Source of the DNA: a virus
IMG/VR virus record: IMGVR_UViG_3300033991_000115
Location: 1-38,652 of that record
Reading direction: 5' to 3' (one strand)
Length of the DNA: 38,652 nt
Part shown: piece after piece, positions 8,077-15,460 of the stretch
Layout of the letters: each line of letters starts with the position of its first letter
Numbering within the stretch: the first letter of the stretch is position 1
Made by a program: the position numbers and the translations under genes
Notes under the pieces: generated by a model
Database searches by the model: none
What the model was told of the DNA's origin: nothing
Seen by the model: only the letters and a program-made list of their open reading frames with translations

Positions 8077-10545
8077 ATGAGGATGCTGGAGCGGGATCAG
8101 ACGTACAATGACGTGCTGGACCGGATCGAGCGGTTGGAGATGCGGATTGGGGATCTGCGGGATATGGGCCGGCCGTCGGATGAAATGACGTTTGAGAATC
8201 CGGACTGGCAGGTGGTGGCGGGGTGGGTGAGTACGGGGACGGTGCTCCAGGACGTGAACGGGCGGATCGTGCTGGATCCGACGGTGCCGTGCATCCGAGT
8301 TGACACGGAGGTACATCTCGGCAACCTGATCGGGCTGGCGGACTATACGGAGGCTGCCTACGGCATCTTTATCGGGGACTATGCCGGGGACAACTGGATG
8401 GCATACGATCCGACGAATGGGCTGCGGATCCGGGGCGATGCAGTAATCGAGGGAACGATTACCGCAGACAAGCTGAATATTGGGAATTCTCTGTTCAACT
8501 CTGCGGATGGATTATTGCTGCTCGGGCCACATTGCTACATCTCCCCAACGGAATGGCACTCACTGCGCAAGCAGAAAGCGACGCTGAGTGGTGGGTTTCA
8601 CACGATGCAGGGGATGTGGTTGGGCACACGGGGATTGATGATTGAGGAAGCCACGACCAATCTGATCATAAACCCATCACTCGAGACAAACACTACCGGA
8701 TGGACTCCCGTCGGGGCCACTACATTTACTAGAACGCAGGATAGAGTTGCAGTTGCCGGTGATTACGTTGCGACAGTCGTGTTTGCTGCAGCAGCCAGGT
8801 TCGAGCGTGATGTGACGGTGCAGACAGCAGCAGCAACCGCCTACACATTCTCAGTATACGTGTGCGGCAGCACCGCAGAGACAATAGCGCTAGGAATCTG
8901 GGACGACGTTACGGGGTACAGTTGGGGTTCTGCTGAAAGTATCAGTGGCGGATGGAAGCGGATTTCGGTGACAAAAACCTTCGGTGCAGGTTCGGCCAGC
9001 CGATATGTTGAGATTGTGGGTAGTGGTGCTTGTACCATATATTTCGATGCTTTTCAATTGGAGCAGAAAGCCTATGCTACCAGCTATTGCGACGGAACAC
9101 TTGGCTACGGATATGCCTGGACGGGGACGGCGCATGCCAGCACATCTACCAGAGCAGTCAATGAGTGCAACCTGGATGCGCACGCCGGATTGATCAGTGA
9201 GAAGGATACGTTATCGTTCCGGCTGGTGGTGCAGGCGGCATACGATGCAGATGCAACCTGGCCTTCGCCCTGTGGCGACAATACTTTCATGGATGCCTGG
9301 GGTGCCGGTGCATTCCACAGGATCGCTTCGTATTACAGTACCTCTGACGACACAGTGACAGTCCTCATCCAGTGCGGGGCGGTCACGATCACGCTTAAGT
9401 CCGGCGTCCAGACGTTCGTGGCTGGCGAATGGCTAGATATAATCTTCACTCTGGACTTCACCAGTGACTCCTACAAACTCTACGTGAATGGAGTATTGGA
9501 AGACACAGATACCACTGCCTGTGATCCGATTGCGTTGCAGCAGTGGAATCTGGGAAGCACCTACTTTGCAACGCAACAGATGGGCGCCGGGTTCTGCGAG
9601 TTGGGCGTGTTTGGGAGGATACTCGATCAACATGAAATCTCCCAGCTGTTCCAACTTCAACAGCCATTGGTGGACTCGGGATCGACGGAAGGACCCGGCA
9701 TCTACATCCTGGATGGGAGTTTCAGGATCGCAAGCTCCACATCGGGCACCAGGATCGAAATCACGGCGGCTGAGATTGCCGGCTACGACGCGGCTGGAAC
9801 GAAGCAATTCTACTTACAGGCAAGCGACGGGTTGGCGTATGCGGGTGGAGGCAACGTCATCATGTCGAGCGGCGGGATCGTCGTCAAGGCACCGACGTCG
9901 GCGGATACTCAGCGCGAAATCCGCTGGAGGTACGACGACAGCGGGACGCTGCGGACGGCGGCGTATGTCTACGGGTCATATGGCCTGGCAACGAGTGAAT
10001 CATTCGGGTGGGTGGTAGGATACAGGGCCGCAGGCGACCCGTGGGGTGGAGCGCGGGTCGTCCACTCCGCTTACGATGCTGTTGACACGGAGGAGGCGTT
10101 CGTAGACCTCCGGTCGCAGTACGAGATCGTGGGTATCGGCGATAACATGGCGCTGTGTCCGAATCAATCGCCGACATCCACCATGTTGGGCGCCGGGGCG
10201 GGGGTATTTTCGATCACGAATTGTATAACCGTGCCAACGGTAAATTATGCCAGTGGGGGAATTTTGTATGCACAGGCCGGGGCGCTGAAGTGGCGCGGGT
10301 CGGCTGGAACGGTCACCACGATTGCACCGGCGGAGCCACATTGCCCGGTCTGCGGACGGGATTTCATGCTGGAATGGGTGAATGAGGCGCAAGAGACGAG
10401 CCTGCAAGTATGCGTTTGGTGCCTGTGTCAGGCGTTGGAGGGAACGCTGCCGGCTGGGGTGGTGACCAAGCGGATGAAATCAAAGAAGGTCCACTGGCCG
10501 CGATCGGCCAAGCCGGTGCAGGCGGAGGCACGTCCCAGGCTGTAG
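8077..10545 (+). CDS. tail fibre / receptor-binding minor tail protein with carbohydrate-binding and LamG-like domains
   Basis: This 822-residue protein is the largest fibre-like product and the likely host-recognition subunit. It begins with a short coiled coil (DVLDRIERLEMRIGDLRDM). Residues about 125-145 (GDAVIEGTITADKLNIG) match a repeat common in phage fibres. Residues about 193-335 look like a CBM4/9-type module (TTNLIINPSLETNTTGW...). Residues about 340-520 look like a LamG/concanavalin fold (FVAGEWLDIIFTLD, YKLYVNGVLEDTDT). The C-terminus has an unusual zinc-ribbon pattern, C756-x2-C759 ... C779-x2-C782. Base composition from 8500 to 9700 is more balanced than in neighbouring genes, which suggests module exchange. 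Confidence 0.75.
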   Translation: MRMLERDQTYNDVLDRIERLEMRIGDLRDMGRPSDEMTFENPDWQVVAGWVSTGTVLQDVNGRIVLDPTVPCIRVDTEVHLGNLIGLADYTEAAYGIFIGDYAGDNWMAYDPTNGLRIRGDAVIEGTITADKLNIGNSLFNSADGLLLLGPHCYISPTEWHSLRKQKATLSGGFHTMQGMWLGTRGLMIEEATTNLIINPSLETNTTGWTPVGATTFTRTQDRVAVAGDYVATVVFAAAARFERDVTVQTAAATAYTFSVYVCGSTAETIALGIWDDVTGYSWGSAESISGGWKRISVTKTFGAGSASRYVEIVGSGACTIYFDAFQLEQKAYATSYCDGTLGYGYAWTGTAHASTSTRAVNECNLDAHAGLISEKDTLSFRLVVQAAYDADATWPSPCGDNTFMDAWGAGAFHRIASYYSTSDDTVTVLIQCGAVTITLKSGVQTFVAGEWLDIIFTLDFTSDSYKLYVNGVLEDTDTTACDPIALQQWNLGSTYFATQQMGAGFCELGVFGRILDQHEISQLFQLQQPLVDSGSTEGPGIYILDGSFRIASSTSGTRIEITAAEIAGYDAAGTKQFYLQASDGLAYAGGGNVIMSSGGIVVKAPTSADTQREIRWRYDDSGTLRTAAYVYGSYGLATSESFGWVVGYRAAGDPWGGARVVHSAYDAVDTEEAFVDLRSQYEIVGIGDNMALCPNQSPTSTMLGAGAGVFSITNCITVPTVNYASGGILYAQAGALKWRGSAGTVTTIAPAEPHCPVCGRDFMLEWVNEAQETSLQVCVWCLCQALEGTLPAGVVTKRMKSKKVHWPRSAKPVQAEARPRL

Positions 10546-10584
10546 GGTTTCAATTTTCTGCCGCAGAAGTTCAGTGGAGGACGT

Positions 10585-10902
10585 ATGAAGAATCTGCAAT
10601 TAAATGCATGGGAAAGGGTGATGCTCAGCCAGACGCTCCCGCAGGGTACAACACTACTGCAGGTGTCAGACTTTTTGCGCATACTGGAAATTCTGCGGTT
10701 GAAAGAGGATGAGCGCAGATCGGTGGGGTGGCAGGAGGATCGGCAGAAGGGGTCGGTGGTGATCAAGGATGTTGTGAGCGAGACTGAGATCTCGTTCGAG
10801 GATGCCGACTTTGAGATCCTGCGCGATTGTGCGATGCGGTGGGATAGGTGGCCGGTGGCACTGCAGACGGCGGTGCTCAGGGGGAAATTGGACGCGGATT
10901 AA
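10585..10902 (+). CDS. hypothetical protein at end of late operon
   Basis: This 105-residue protein is preceded by AGTGGAGGACGT and ATG 10585, so it is very likely translated. It is the last gene before the late terminator. The sequence is mostly helical (LLQVSDFLRILEILRLKEDERRSV) and then reads VVIKDVVSETEISFEDADFEILRDCAMRW. That resembles small proteins found downstream of tail genes, but I cannot name a function. The last residues (KLDAD) and the stop codon come from junction repeat copy 4. Confidence 0.55.
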   Translation: MKNLQLNAWERVMLSQTLPQGTTLLQVSDFLRILEILRLKEDERRSVGWQEDRQKGSVVIKDVVSETEISFEDADFEILRDCAMRWDRWPVALQTAVLRGKLDAD

Positions 10903-10913
10903 CGCGGATTGGA
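10890..10913 (+). repeat. GCGGATTAAC junction repeat, copy 4
   Basis: Two units (GGAC GCGGATTAAC GCGGAT TGGA) overlap the 3' end of the preceding gene. They encode its last residues, and the TAA inside the first unit is its stop codon. This copy lies at the end of the late operon, directly upstream of the terminator hairpin. Confidence 0.85.
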
Positions 10914-10920
10914 TGGGAGG

Positions 10921-10950
10921 AAGCCCGGCGCGGGGAGCGCCGGGCTTTTT
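10921..10950 (+). terminator. intrinsic terminator of the late operon
   Basis: A perfect 10-bp GC-rich stem (AGCCCGGCGC at 10922-10931 with GCGCCGGGCT at 10937-10946), a 5-base loop and a run of five T form a strong Rho-independent terminator on the + strand. It separates the rightward late operon from the leftward genes that end at 10963. The opposite strand lacks a good T run, so it serves mainly the late operon. Confidence 0.9.
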
Positions 10951-10962
10951 GTTGCGGGGGAT

Positions 10963-11430
10963 TCAGAGGGCGAGGATTTCCTGGCGGCTGACGAGGATGC
11001 GGCCCTGGCGCTGGCGCGCGGCCGGGTCCGCGTAGTAGGCGAGTTTTCCCAACTGACAGGCTTGGGAAAGAGCCTGAATGGATTTGCCGGTCAGGTCCGA
11101 GGCGGCTTTGATGGTGATTAGGTCGTCGTAGATGTGAAGCGCTGCCTGGAGCGCCTCCCATTCATCGGATTCGAGAAATAGGGTGAATTCGCCTTGCTCG
11201 GGATCCTCGTACATCAGGGCGATCCCGAAGGAGGAGCCGCTGGCAGCCCAGGGGGCGCGCTCTATCCGCTTGAAATCTTCATCGCTGGCGGCCTCGGGCG
11301 GCACAAGGGCAACCAGGCTGCGCAGGGCGAGGAGATGGTCGAGCGGGATCAGGAGGATGGTGCCGTGCCGGGTGGGGATGGTCTGCTGGAGGATAGCTAG
11401 GTTTTGGTTGGGAATCCGGTAGATGTTCAT
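10963..11430 (-). CDS. small protein with C-terminal helix-turn-helix-like domain
   Basis: This 155-residue protein is the last gene of the leftward operon driven from 12355-12383. Residues about 105-155 (IKAASDLTGKSIQALSQACQLGKL ... ILVSRQEILAL) follow the pattern of excisionase/MerR-type winged helices: a helix, a turn with LTGKS, a recognition helix, then a GR.LVS wing. The first 100 residues (FGIALMYEDPEQGEFTLFLESDEWEAL) are unassigned. It may be a DNA-binding regulator. The start overlaps the previous stop (ATGA at 11427-11430). Confidence 0.6.
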   Translation of the reverse strand: MNIYRIPNQNLAILQQTIPTRHGTILLIPLDHLLALRSLVALVPPEAASDEDFKRIERAPWAASGSSFGIALMYEDPEQGEFTLFLESDEWEALQAALHIYDDLITIKAASDLTGKSIQALSQACQLGKLAYYADPAARQRQGRILVSRQEILAL

Positions 11431-11564
11431 TCGGGATTCCTATCTCTCCCAGTACCAGTACCGTCCCTTCGGGCCCGACCGCCCTTGCCGTTCTTCGCCA
11501 GGCGGTCGAGGTATTCTTTGTGATTTCGCAGCCACAAAGCGGTGGATTGTACCCTGTCGTTCAT
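11427..11564 (-). CDS. short basic protein (45 aa)
   Basis: This gene has a clear ribosome binding site (GAAGGAG, complement of 11574-11580) before ATG at 11562-11564. The 45-residue product begins MNDRVQSTALWLRNHKEYLD, followed by a basic Gly/Arg-rich tail. The stop TGA overlaps the start of the next gene (ATGA), which strongly supports translation. Its function is unknown. The basic tail suggests nucleic acid binding, but that is inference only. Confidence 0.6.
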   Translation of the reverse strand: MNDRVQSTALWLRNHKEYLDRLAKNGKGGRARRDGTGTGRDRNPE

Positions 11565-11596
11565 GTTGTGATTCTCCTTCATACCTCCGTGCACTA

Positions 11597-11809
11597 TTAC
11601 GCCTGCACAGTGGCGCTATTGTCAATTGCAGTCTCGGTCGCCGCCCCCTGGCCTGGTGCTGGTTCCCCTTCCCCATGTCCCGCGTAATATTCCGCGTCAC
11701 GGGCGTCGATGAATAGGTTCCAGTGTCTCCAGGCCAGGGGGCGAGGGCCGAAGCCCTCAGTATCCTTTAGAATCATCCATGATGTCCGCCACTTCATAGT
11801 AACGGACAT
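11597..11809 (-). CDS. hypothetical small protein (70 aa)
   Basis: The frame begins ATG at 11807-11809 with a weak, closely spaced GTGAGG upstream. An internal ATG four codons later is an alternative start. The product has a Trp-rich N-terminal half (MKWRTSWMILKDTEGFGPRP, AWRHWNLFID) and an Ala/Glu/Gly-rich tail. It resembles no family I can name. Its place in a tight leftward operon, with neighbours in the same direction, is the main support. Confidence 0.45.
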   Translation of the reverse strand: MSVTMKWRTSWMILKDTEGFGPRPLAWRHWNLFIDARDAEYYAGHGEGEPAPGQGAATETAIDNSATVQA

Positions 11810-11862
11810 ACCTCACCACGCCCAACTCAACGGAGGCTCCTCAGTGCCCCGGGCGGGATGGG

Positions 11863-12057
11863 CTAGATATTGTCGGTGGCGTAGGTGTAGATGGCGCGGG
11901 CGATTTCGGCATCGGAGAGTGGCAGGTTGTCGGGTTGTGGTTGTGCCTGGCGGAGTTCGTGAACCCCCCGCTCAATGTCGGTGAGGTTCATCGCGGCGAT
12001 CTCCTGAGCTGTGATAGAGTGCTCAACGAACAGGTCGAAGAGTTGTTCTGCGTTCAT
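11863..12057 (-). CDS. hypothetical small protein (64 aa)
   Basis: ATG at 12055-12057 is preceded by AAAGGAGC at good spacing, so the start is well supported. An open frame further upstream is not used. The protein is helical and acidic (MNAEQLFDLFVEHSITAQEI ... LSDAEIARAIYTYATDNI), without cysteines or membrane segments. It is the second gene after the 12355-12383 promoter. I do not recognise a function. Confidence 0.55.
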   Translation of the reverse strand: MNAEQLFDLFVEHSITAQEIAAMNLTDIERGVHELRQAQPQPDNLPLSDAEIARAIYTYATDNI

Positions 12058-12070
12058 TTTAGTGCTCCTT

Positions 12071-12328
12071 TCATTTGACTCTAAATGCTTTTCCTCTATG
12101 ACGCTCGCTCCACTCAGGTTGCAGAGCGTCAGCATCACGCTCAATCTGTGTCAGGCAGCGCGGGCAAAATGCCTGCGCCTCTTCGATGTGGAGCGCGACT
12201 TGTAGATCGAAGTCGGCCTGCTCCACTGGGTACAGCAGATTGTGGAGATTGTCTGCGTTGATGGCCCTATGGCAGTTGTCACAGGTTCCCATCTCTATTC
12301 TCTTCCTGGCTATCTTCCGCTTGCTCAT
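12071..12328 (-). CDS. small zinc-ribbon-like protein
   Basis: This is the first gene after the leftward promoter at 12355-12383. I take ATG 12326-12328, behind AGGAGATAG, as the start; a GTG one codon earlier is possible. The 85-residue protein has a basic N-terminus (MSKRKIARKR) and two Cys pairs, CDNCHRAIN near residue 16 and CPRCLTQIE near residue 55. It probably binds one zinc ion. The basic start plus a zinc site suggest a nucleic-acid-binding or adaptor role, but no family is certain. Confidence 0.6.
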   Translation of the reverse strand: MSKRKIARKRIEMGTCDNCHRAINADNLHNLLYPVEQADFDLQVALHIEEAQAFCPRCLTQIERDADALQPEWSERHRGKAFRVK

Positions 12329-12354
12329 CACGTCTATCTCCTATTCTCAATTGA

Positions 12355-12383
12355 ATTGTACTCCTATTCAATTGAATTGTCAA
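12355..12383 (-). promoter_or_regulatory. leftward promoter with twin operators
   Basis: On the minus strand, TTGACA (complement of 12378-12383) is followed after exactly 17 bases by TACAAT (complement of 12355-12360), a near-consensus sigma70 promoter. Two identical 11-bp palindromes, CAATTGAATTG at 12348-12358 and 12369-12379, overlap the -10 and -35 elements. They lie 21 bp (two helical turns) apart, as expected for a repressor that binds both on one face. The first gene starts at 12328. Confidence 0.85.
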
Positions 12384-12396
12384 GCGTTTCGCCTGT

Positions 12397-12448
12397 TACC
12401 GTGTAAAACTACACGGTAGCGCGTCAGGTTTTGATGCGCTACCGTGTA
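12397..12448. promoter_or_regulatory. three half-site inverted repeat (alternative hairpins or operator)
   Basis: TACCGTGTA (12397-12405), TACACGGTAGCGC (12410-12422) and GCGCTACCGTGTA (12436-12448) form two overlapping perfect inverted repeats. The middle arm can pair with the left arm over 9 bp or with the right arm over 13 bp, but not both. On the minus strand the longer hairpin is followed by GTTTT, so it may end transcription from the upstream leftward genes. It could also be a protein-binding site just upstream of the 12355-12383 promoter. Confidence 0.7.
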
Positions 12449-12466
12449 GGATCTCCGTTGCAGAGG

Positions 12467-12667
12467 TTATGTGCGCTGGTGTAGAGATTGCAGAGAGTCT
12501 ACCGGTTGTTCCGGCTGCGCATCGATCTCGGCTTCGCGCCAACCTTCGATCCAGAGGGCGCGCAGGTCGGATGATTGGTAGGGGTTGGAAGACAGTGGGA
12601 GGTCGCCGTCATAGGATATGCGGCCCACTTCGCGGACAAGATCTTTGGTTTCTTCGTTATATTCCAT
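12467..12667 (-). CDS. Rmf/CrpP-like small protein
   Basis: This 66-residue protein has AAAGGAGC upstream of ATG 12665-12667. Its pattern (EVGRISYDGDLPLSSNPYQ, then ALWIEGWREAEID) matches the Rmf/CrpP fold: a small basic/aromatic protein with conserved NPY and WxxGW segments. In bacteria, Rmf binds ribosomes during stationary phase and CrpP proteins have been linked to other roles. Phages often carry members of unknown role. The family match rests on the NPY...W(x)2GW spacing alone. Confidence 0.55.
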   Translation of the reverse strand: MEYNEETKDLVREVGRISYDGDLPLSSNPYQSSDLRALWIEGWREAEIDAQPEQPVDSLQSLHQRT

Positions 12668-12679
12668 TTCAGGCTCCTT

Positions 12680-13066
12680 TCATCCACCTGTCACAAATGG
12701 CACGCCGCGAATGCCCGTCACATGCTGGCAGCCCTGGCCGGTCGGGATGTCCCCAGGGCCGCAGCGCACATAGCACGGCATCCAGTCGGGTTCCAGGTGT
12801 TGCTCACATTGCGGTTGCGGTTCGTACACTTTGACCACAACCACAAGTGGGACCACCTCGATTTGGAGTTTGACGCGCACTTCCTGGACGCCCAGCGCGC
12901 GCGCCAGGTCCTGCGTCCAGGCCGTTTGCGGGGCCGGGATGTCGAATGTGGTATGCCCGTCCGGGGCCGTTTCGCCGCCTGTGACCCGCATGGGCAGGCC
13001 GGAGCGGGCCAGGGTTTCGTCGAGTGTGTTCGCCCACAGTTTCAGAAGCTTCGTTGGCAGTTTCAT
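12680..13066 (-). CDS. hypothetical protein (128 aa)
   Basis: AGGAGG precedes ATG 13064-13066 with good spacing. The protein starts with a helical, amphipathic segment (MKLPTKLLKLWANTLDETLA). It continues with a short strand region (VRVKLQIEVVPLVVVVKVY) and ends in a Cys-containing tail (PQCEQH, PCYVRCGPGD, GCQHV). The Cys/His spacing may bind a metal, but there is no standard motif. It is part of the leftward early operon, and its function is unknown. Confidence 0.5.
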   Translation of the reverse strand: MKLPTKLLKLWANTLDETLARSGLPMRVTGGETAPDGHTTFDIPAPQTAWTQDLARALGVQEVRVKLQIEVVPLVVVVKVYEPQPQCEQHLEPDWMPCYVRCGPGDIPTGQGCQHVTGIRGVPFVTGG

Positions 13067-13075
13067 GACATCCTC

Positions 13076-13477
13076 CTACACATTAATTACATCGCCACTG
13101 GACAGGGCGTCTATGATGCGCATCTGGCCGGGGCGGGGAAGGAGATCATCGTCGGCGCTGGCGATGGCGGGCGGGCGGGGGGCGGAGCGGGCAGCGGTGC
13201 GGGCCATGCTGGCCGTCGCCGACAGGCCACGGCCGACGGCGGTGATGGTATGCTCAGCGCCAGCGAGGCCGCGATCGAAGCCGGCCAGGTGCTCGCGGGC
13301 GGATTGGGTGGTCAGGAGCCAAGTAACGCCCGCCGTGAGCGGGATCGCCAGGGTGGCCAGGGCAGCCCACCAGCGCAGGCCGGTCGAGGTCGTGCGGCCA
13401 GTGAGGTAGTAGAGGAGGCCCACGCTGATCAGCAGCGCGACGGATATGCCGAAGTATGCGCGTTCGTGTTTCTTCAC
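13076..13477 (-). CDS. small membrane protein with two transmembrane segments
   Basis: The start is GTG 13475-13477 behind GGGAGGTT, overlapping the stop of the upstream gene (GTGA). Residues about 8-26 (FGISVALLISVGLLYYL) and 36-55 (WWAALATLAIPLTAGVTWLL) are clear membrane spans. The remaining 75 residues are soluble and Ala/Arg-rich, ending in a proline-containing tail. A role in the host membrane (exclusion or anchoring of a replication or modification complex) is possible but not shown by sequence. Confidence 0.55.
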   Translation of the reverse strand: MKKHERAYFGISVALLISVGLLYYLTGRTTSTGLRWWAALATLAIPLTAGVTWLLTTQSAREHLAGFDRGLAGAEHTITAVGRGLSATASMARTAARSAPRPPAIASADDDLLPRPGQMRIIDALSSGDVINV

Positions 13478-14085
13478 AGTAACCTCCCTTGTTGTGGATC
13501 ATACGACCAGGATGGTTCACGTAACTCGCGAATGTACAACCGTTTCTCCGTACCATTAAATTCTCCCCGTGTCGAATGCCGGGGTCGTGTATTCTTCGTT
13601 GATCCCCATAGCCGGAAATTGCTTGCTTTGTAGATCGTACCTTCGTGTCCCTGACCCAAATCTGCGTATGCGATGACCAAGCGGATGTGGTATGGCTGAT
13701 CGGGAAAGCGTGGCGGGTGGTGCTCTATCCAATCGCGCTGTACCCGTCGCAAGACCTGGCCTAGTGCGCAGGAGGCCACCGGCAACGAATGTGACCGGCC
13801 CTGCTGATCTATTACACATTGCCCCTGGAATCTTGGAGCGATCCATACACGGGAAATCACCAGCACCTGCCACTTCGTCGGCAACCCAGGGAACCCGAAT
13901 AAATCGCGCTGCCTGGTAAAGTGGGGCGTCGCCATGATGATCACGCCTGCTTCTTGACCGGATACCAAGATTCTGTATGCGAATGGGCATGCTCGCGGAT
14001 GCACCGGTCTGTGCATATAGTGGTACTCTGTAACTATCGCGTTTGCCCACGTGATCGTCGCTCTCTCAATCGTAATCAAGTTCAT
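13474..14085 (-). CDS. Mom-like DNA modification protein (GNAT-like fold)
   Basis: This 203-residue protein resembles the phage Mu Mom family, which converts adenines to N6-(methylcarbamoyl)adenine and protects phage DNA from restriction. Matching landmarks in order are EYHYMHRPV, AYRILVSGQEAGVII, VISRVWIAP (the usual LSRLW region), a helix VLRRVQRDWIEHHP, and VIAYADLGQGHEGTIYKASNF, the most characteristic block of the family. Upstream of ATG 14083-14085 there is only CAGAGG at very short spacing. Its partner genes in the same operon include a DNA methyltransferase. Mom activity itself cannot be proved from sequence. Confidence 0.7.
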   Translation of the reverse strand: MNLITIERATITWANAIVTEYHYMHRPVHPRACPFAYRILVSGQEAGVIIMATPHFTRQRDLFGFPGLPTKWQVLVISRVWIAPRFQGQCVIDQQGRSHSLPVASCALGQVLRRVQRDWIEHHPPRFPDQPYHIRLVIAYADLGQGHEGTIYKASNFRLWGSTKNTRPRHSTRGEFNGTEKRLYIRELREPSWSYDPQQGRLL

Positions 14086-14090
14086 CCTCT

Positions 14091-14192
14091 GTTTGTCTGT
14101 CTGTCTGCCTGTCTGGATACACTCTCAGGCCGATTCTGTGCTGTCTTCGGCGGGTTCCGTGTATTCATCCGCATCCAGACAGACAGACAGGC
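14091..14192. repeat. TGTC/GACA tandem repeats forming an inverted pair
   Basis: A run of TGTC units at about 14091-14118 (GTTTGTCTGTCTGTCTGCC...) is mirrored by GACA units at 14171-14192. The arms match over about 18 bp with one mismatch and are separated by about 50 bp. The left arm lies between the FtsK-like gene and the Mom-like gene. The right arm encodes part of the FtsK-like C-terminus (SVCLDADE). Short-unit repeats like this are prone to length change. Confidence 0.7.
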
Positions 14193-15444
14193 CGTGCTCT
14201 TCCATCCACGCGATGGTCTCACGTGCAAGATTCAGCAGGCGGACGGCTTTGTTGTTGTCGCCGACTTTGACGCCCTGTTGCTCAGCGCGATGCTGGTAGC
14301 GGCCACGGCCCTCGCCGAGGGAGGCTGAGAGGATGGCCAGGGCGACTTCGGGGCCGCTGGGCCAGCCGGAGACGTCGGGCAGGTTGAAGTTGTCGTCCGG
14401 CCAGTCGCGCATTTCGGGATCGCCGTTGATGGGATCGCGGTCATCGTAGGCGACCTGGACGCGGTGGATGGAACCGGGAGCAACAACGTAGGCATCGCCG
14501 CGGCCGAGGAGGTGATCGGCGCGGGGGCTGGATGCGCCGATTGCGACCTCACTTGCTTTGGCGTCCATGACCTTGAGTGCCAGGCGGCCGACCAGGTTGC
14601 GGCCGGTGGTAGGGCCCCCAAGGGCGGCGACGACAGGATGCTGAGTAGCGACCATCAGGTGGATGGCCGCGCCCCGGCCTTGACGGACCAGGAGACCCAG
14701 GGCCTCGGCAGTCTGTCTATCGTTGGCGATATCCTGGACTTCGTCTACCACGATGATCAGCCGGCGATGATCGCGGCCATCAGAATAGCGGCGGGTCATC
14801 TCCTGACAGGCCCACCCGAGAGCAGCGCGAGCGGCGAACAGGTCGGCGGCCAGGGGGCCGACACGGCCGCGACAGTTGGCGACGGGGCGGAGGGACGCGC
14901 CGTGCTTGGCATCCACCAGAATAAGGCGGTTATCCGGATCCCGGGAGAGTTGGTTGACGGCACTCAGCAGGACGGTAGTCTTGCCCGAGCCGGTGGTGCC
15001 GGATACTAGCCAGTGCGGGGTCATGTCGTAGAGGGCAGCGGTCAAAGTGTTTCCTCTCTCGGTCCGACCCACGAGCCAGCGGCCGTCGTCGGCGGGATGG
15101 TGACCCAGGGCGCGGAGGGGGATGTCATCTTCGGCCAGGCCTCGGGGCCAACCGGCCTCCAGGCGAATGTAGCGGCCGGACATGAAGGCGGCGGGATCGC
15201 CCACAAACTCCCAGGGGATGAATTGGCGCAGGAGGGCGCAGTCATCAGCCTGGAGGGCGCGGAGGAACGGGCCAGCGGCGAGGCCAGCGTCTATCTCGAT
15301 AGCACCGGCGCGGGGGCCATTGACGAGGATGCAGTTGCGCAGGGCGATGGGGCGGCCAGCGAAGGCGGCGCGCAAGGCGGCGCGCTCGATGAGGCGGGAG
15401 AAGTGGATGAGTTTGGTTTTGCGTTGTTGTTCGTCGGTATCCAT
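14125..15444 (-). CDS. FtsK/SpoIIIE/HerA-type DNA translocase ATPase
   Basis: This 439-residue ATPase has a clear P-loop (GTTGSGKTT, residues 149-157), a Walker B strand with acidic end (LIIVVDEVQD, about 229-238), and FtsK-type surrounding sequence (LILVDAKHGASL; GRGAAIHLMVATQHP; NLVGRLALKV). The N-terminal 130 residues are unassigned. The C-terminal part after 340 may be a DNA-binding region. FtsK-like translocases pump double-stranded DNA in cell division, conjugative transfer of actinobacterial elements and some viruses. In this phage the large terminase is elsewhere, so the protein may act in replication, segregation or transfer of an extrachromosomal form. Confidence 0.8.
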   Translation of the reverse strand: MDTDEQQRKTKLIHFSRLIERAALRAAFAGRPIALRNCILVNGPRAGAIEIDAGLAAGPFLRALQADDCALLRQFIPWEFVGDPAAFMSGRYIRLEAGWPRGLAEDDIPLRALGHHPADDGRWLVGRTERGNTLTAALYDMTPHWLVSGTTGSGKTTVLLSAVNQLSRDPDNRLILVDAKHGASLRPVANCRGRVGPLAADLFAARAALGWACQEMTRRYSDGRDHRRLIIVVDEVQDIANDRQTAEALGLLVRQGRGAAIHLMVATQHPVVAALGGPTTGRNLVGRLALKVMDAKASEVAIGASSPRADHLLGRGDAYVVAPGSIHRVQVAYDDRDPINGDPEMRDWPDDNFNLPDVSGWPSGPEVALAILSASLGEGRGRYQHRAEQQGVKVGDNNKAVRLLNLARETIAWMEEHGLSVCLDADEYTEPAEDSTESA

Positions 15445-15460
15445 TGGTTCGTTCCTCCAG

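Noticed and set aside
6628-8316. A 562-codon open frame on the minus strand
   Set aside because: It lies antisense to the hub and fibre genes in high-GC coding DNA, has no ribosome binding site, and its product is an Arg/His/Pro-rich composition typical of shadow frames.
12575-13633. A 352-codon plus-strand frame
   Set aside because: It is antisense to three well-started minus-strand genes with ribosome binding sites; composition is low-complexity.
14125-15444. Second terminase large subunit
   Set aside because: Walker motifs are FtsK/HerA-like and there is no nuclease domain; the true terminase is at 26521-28209.
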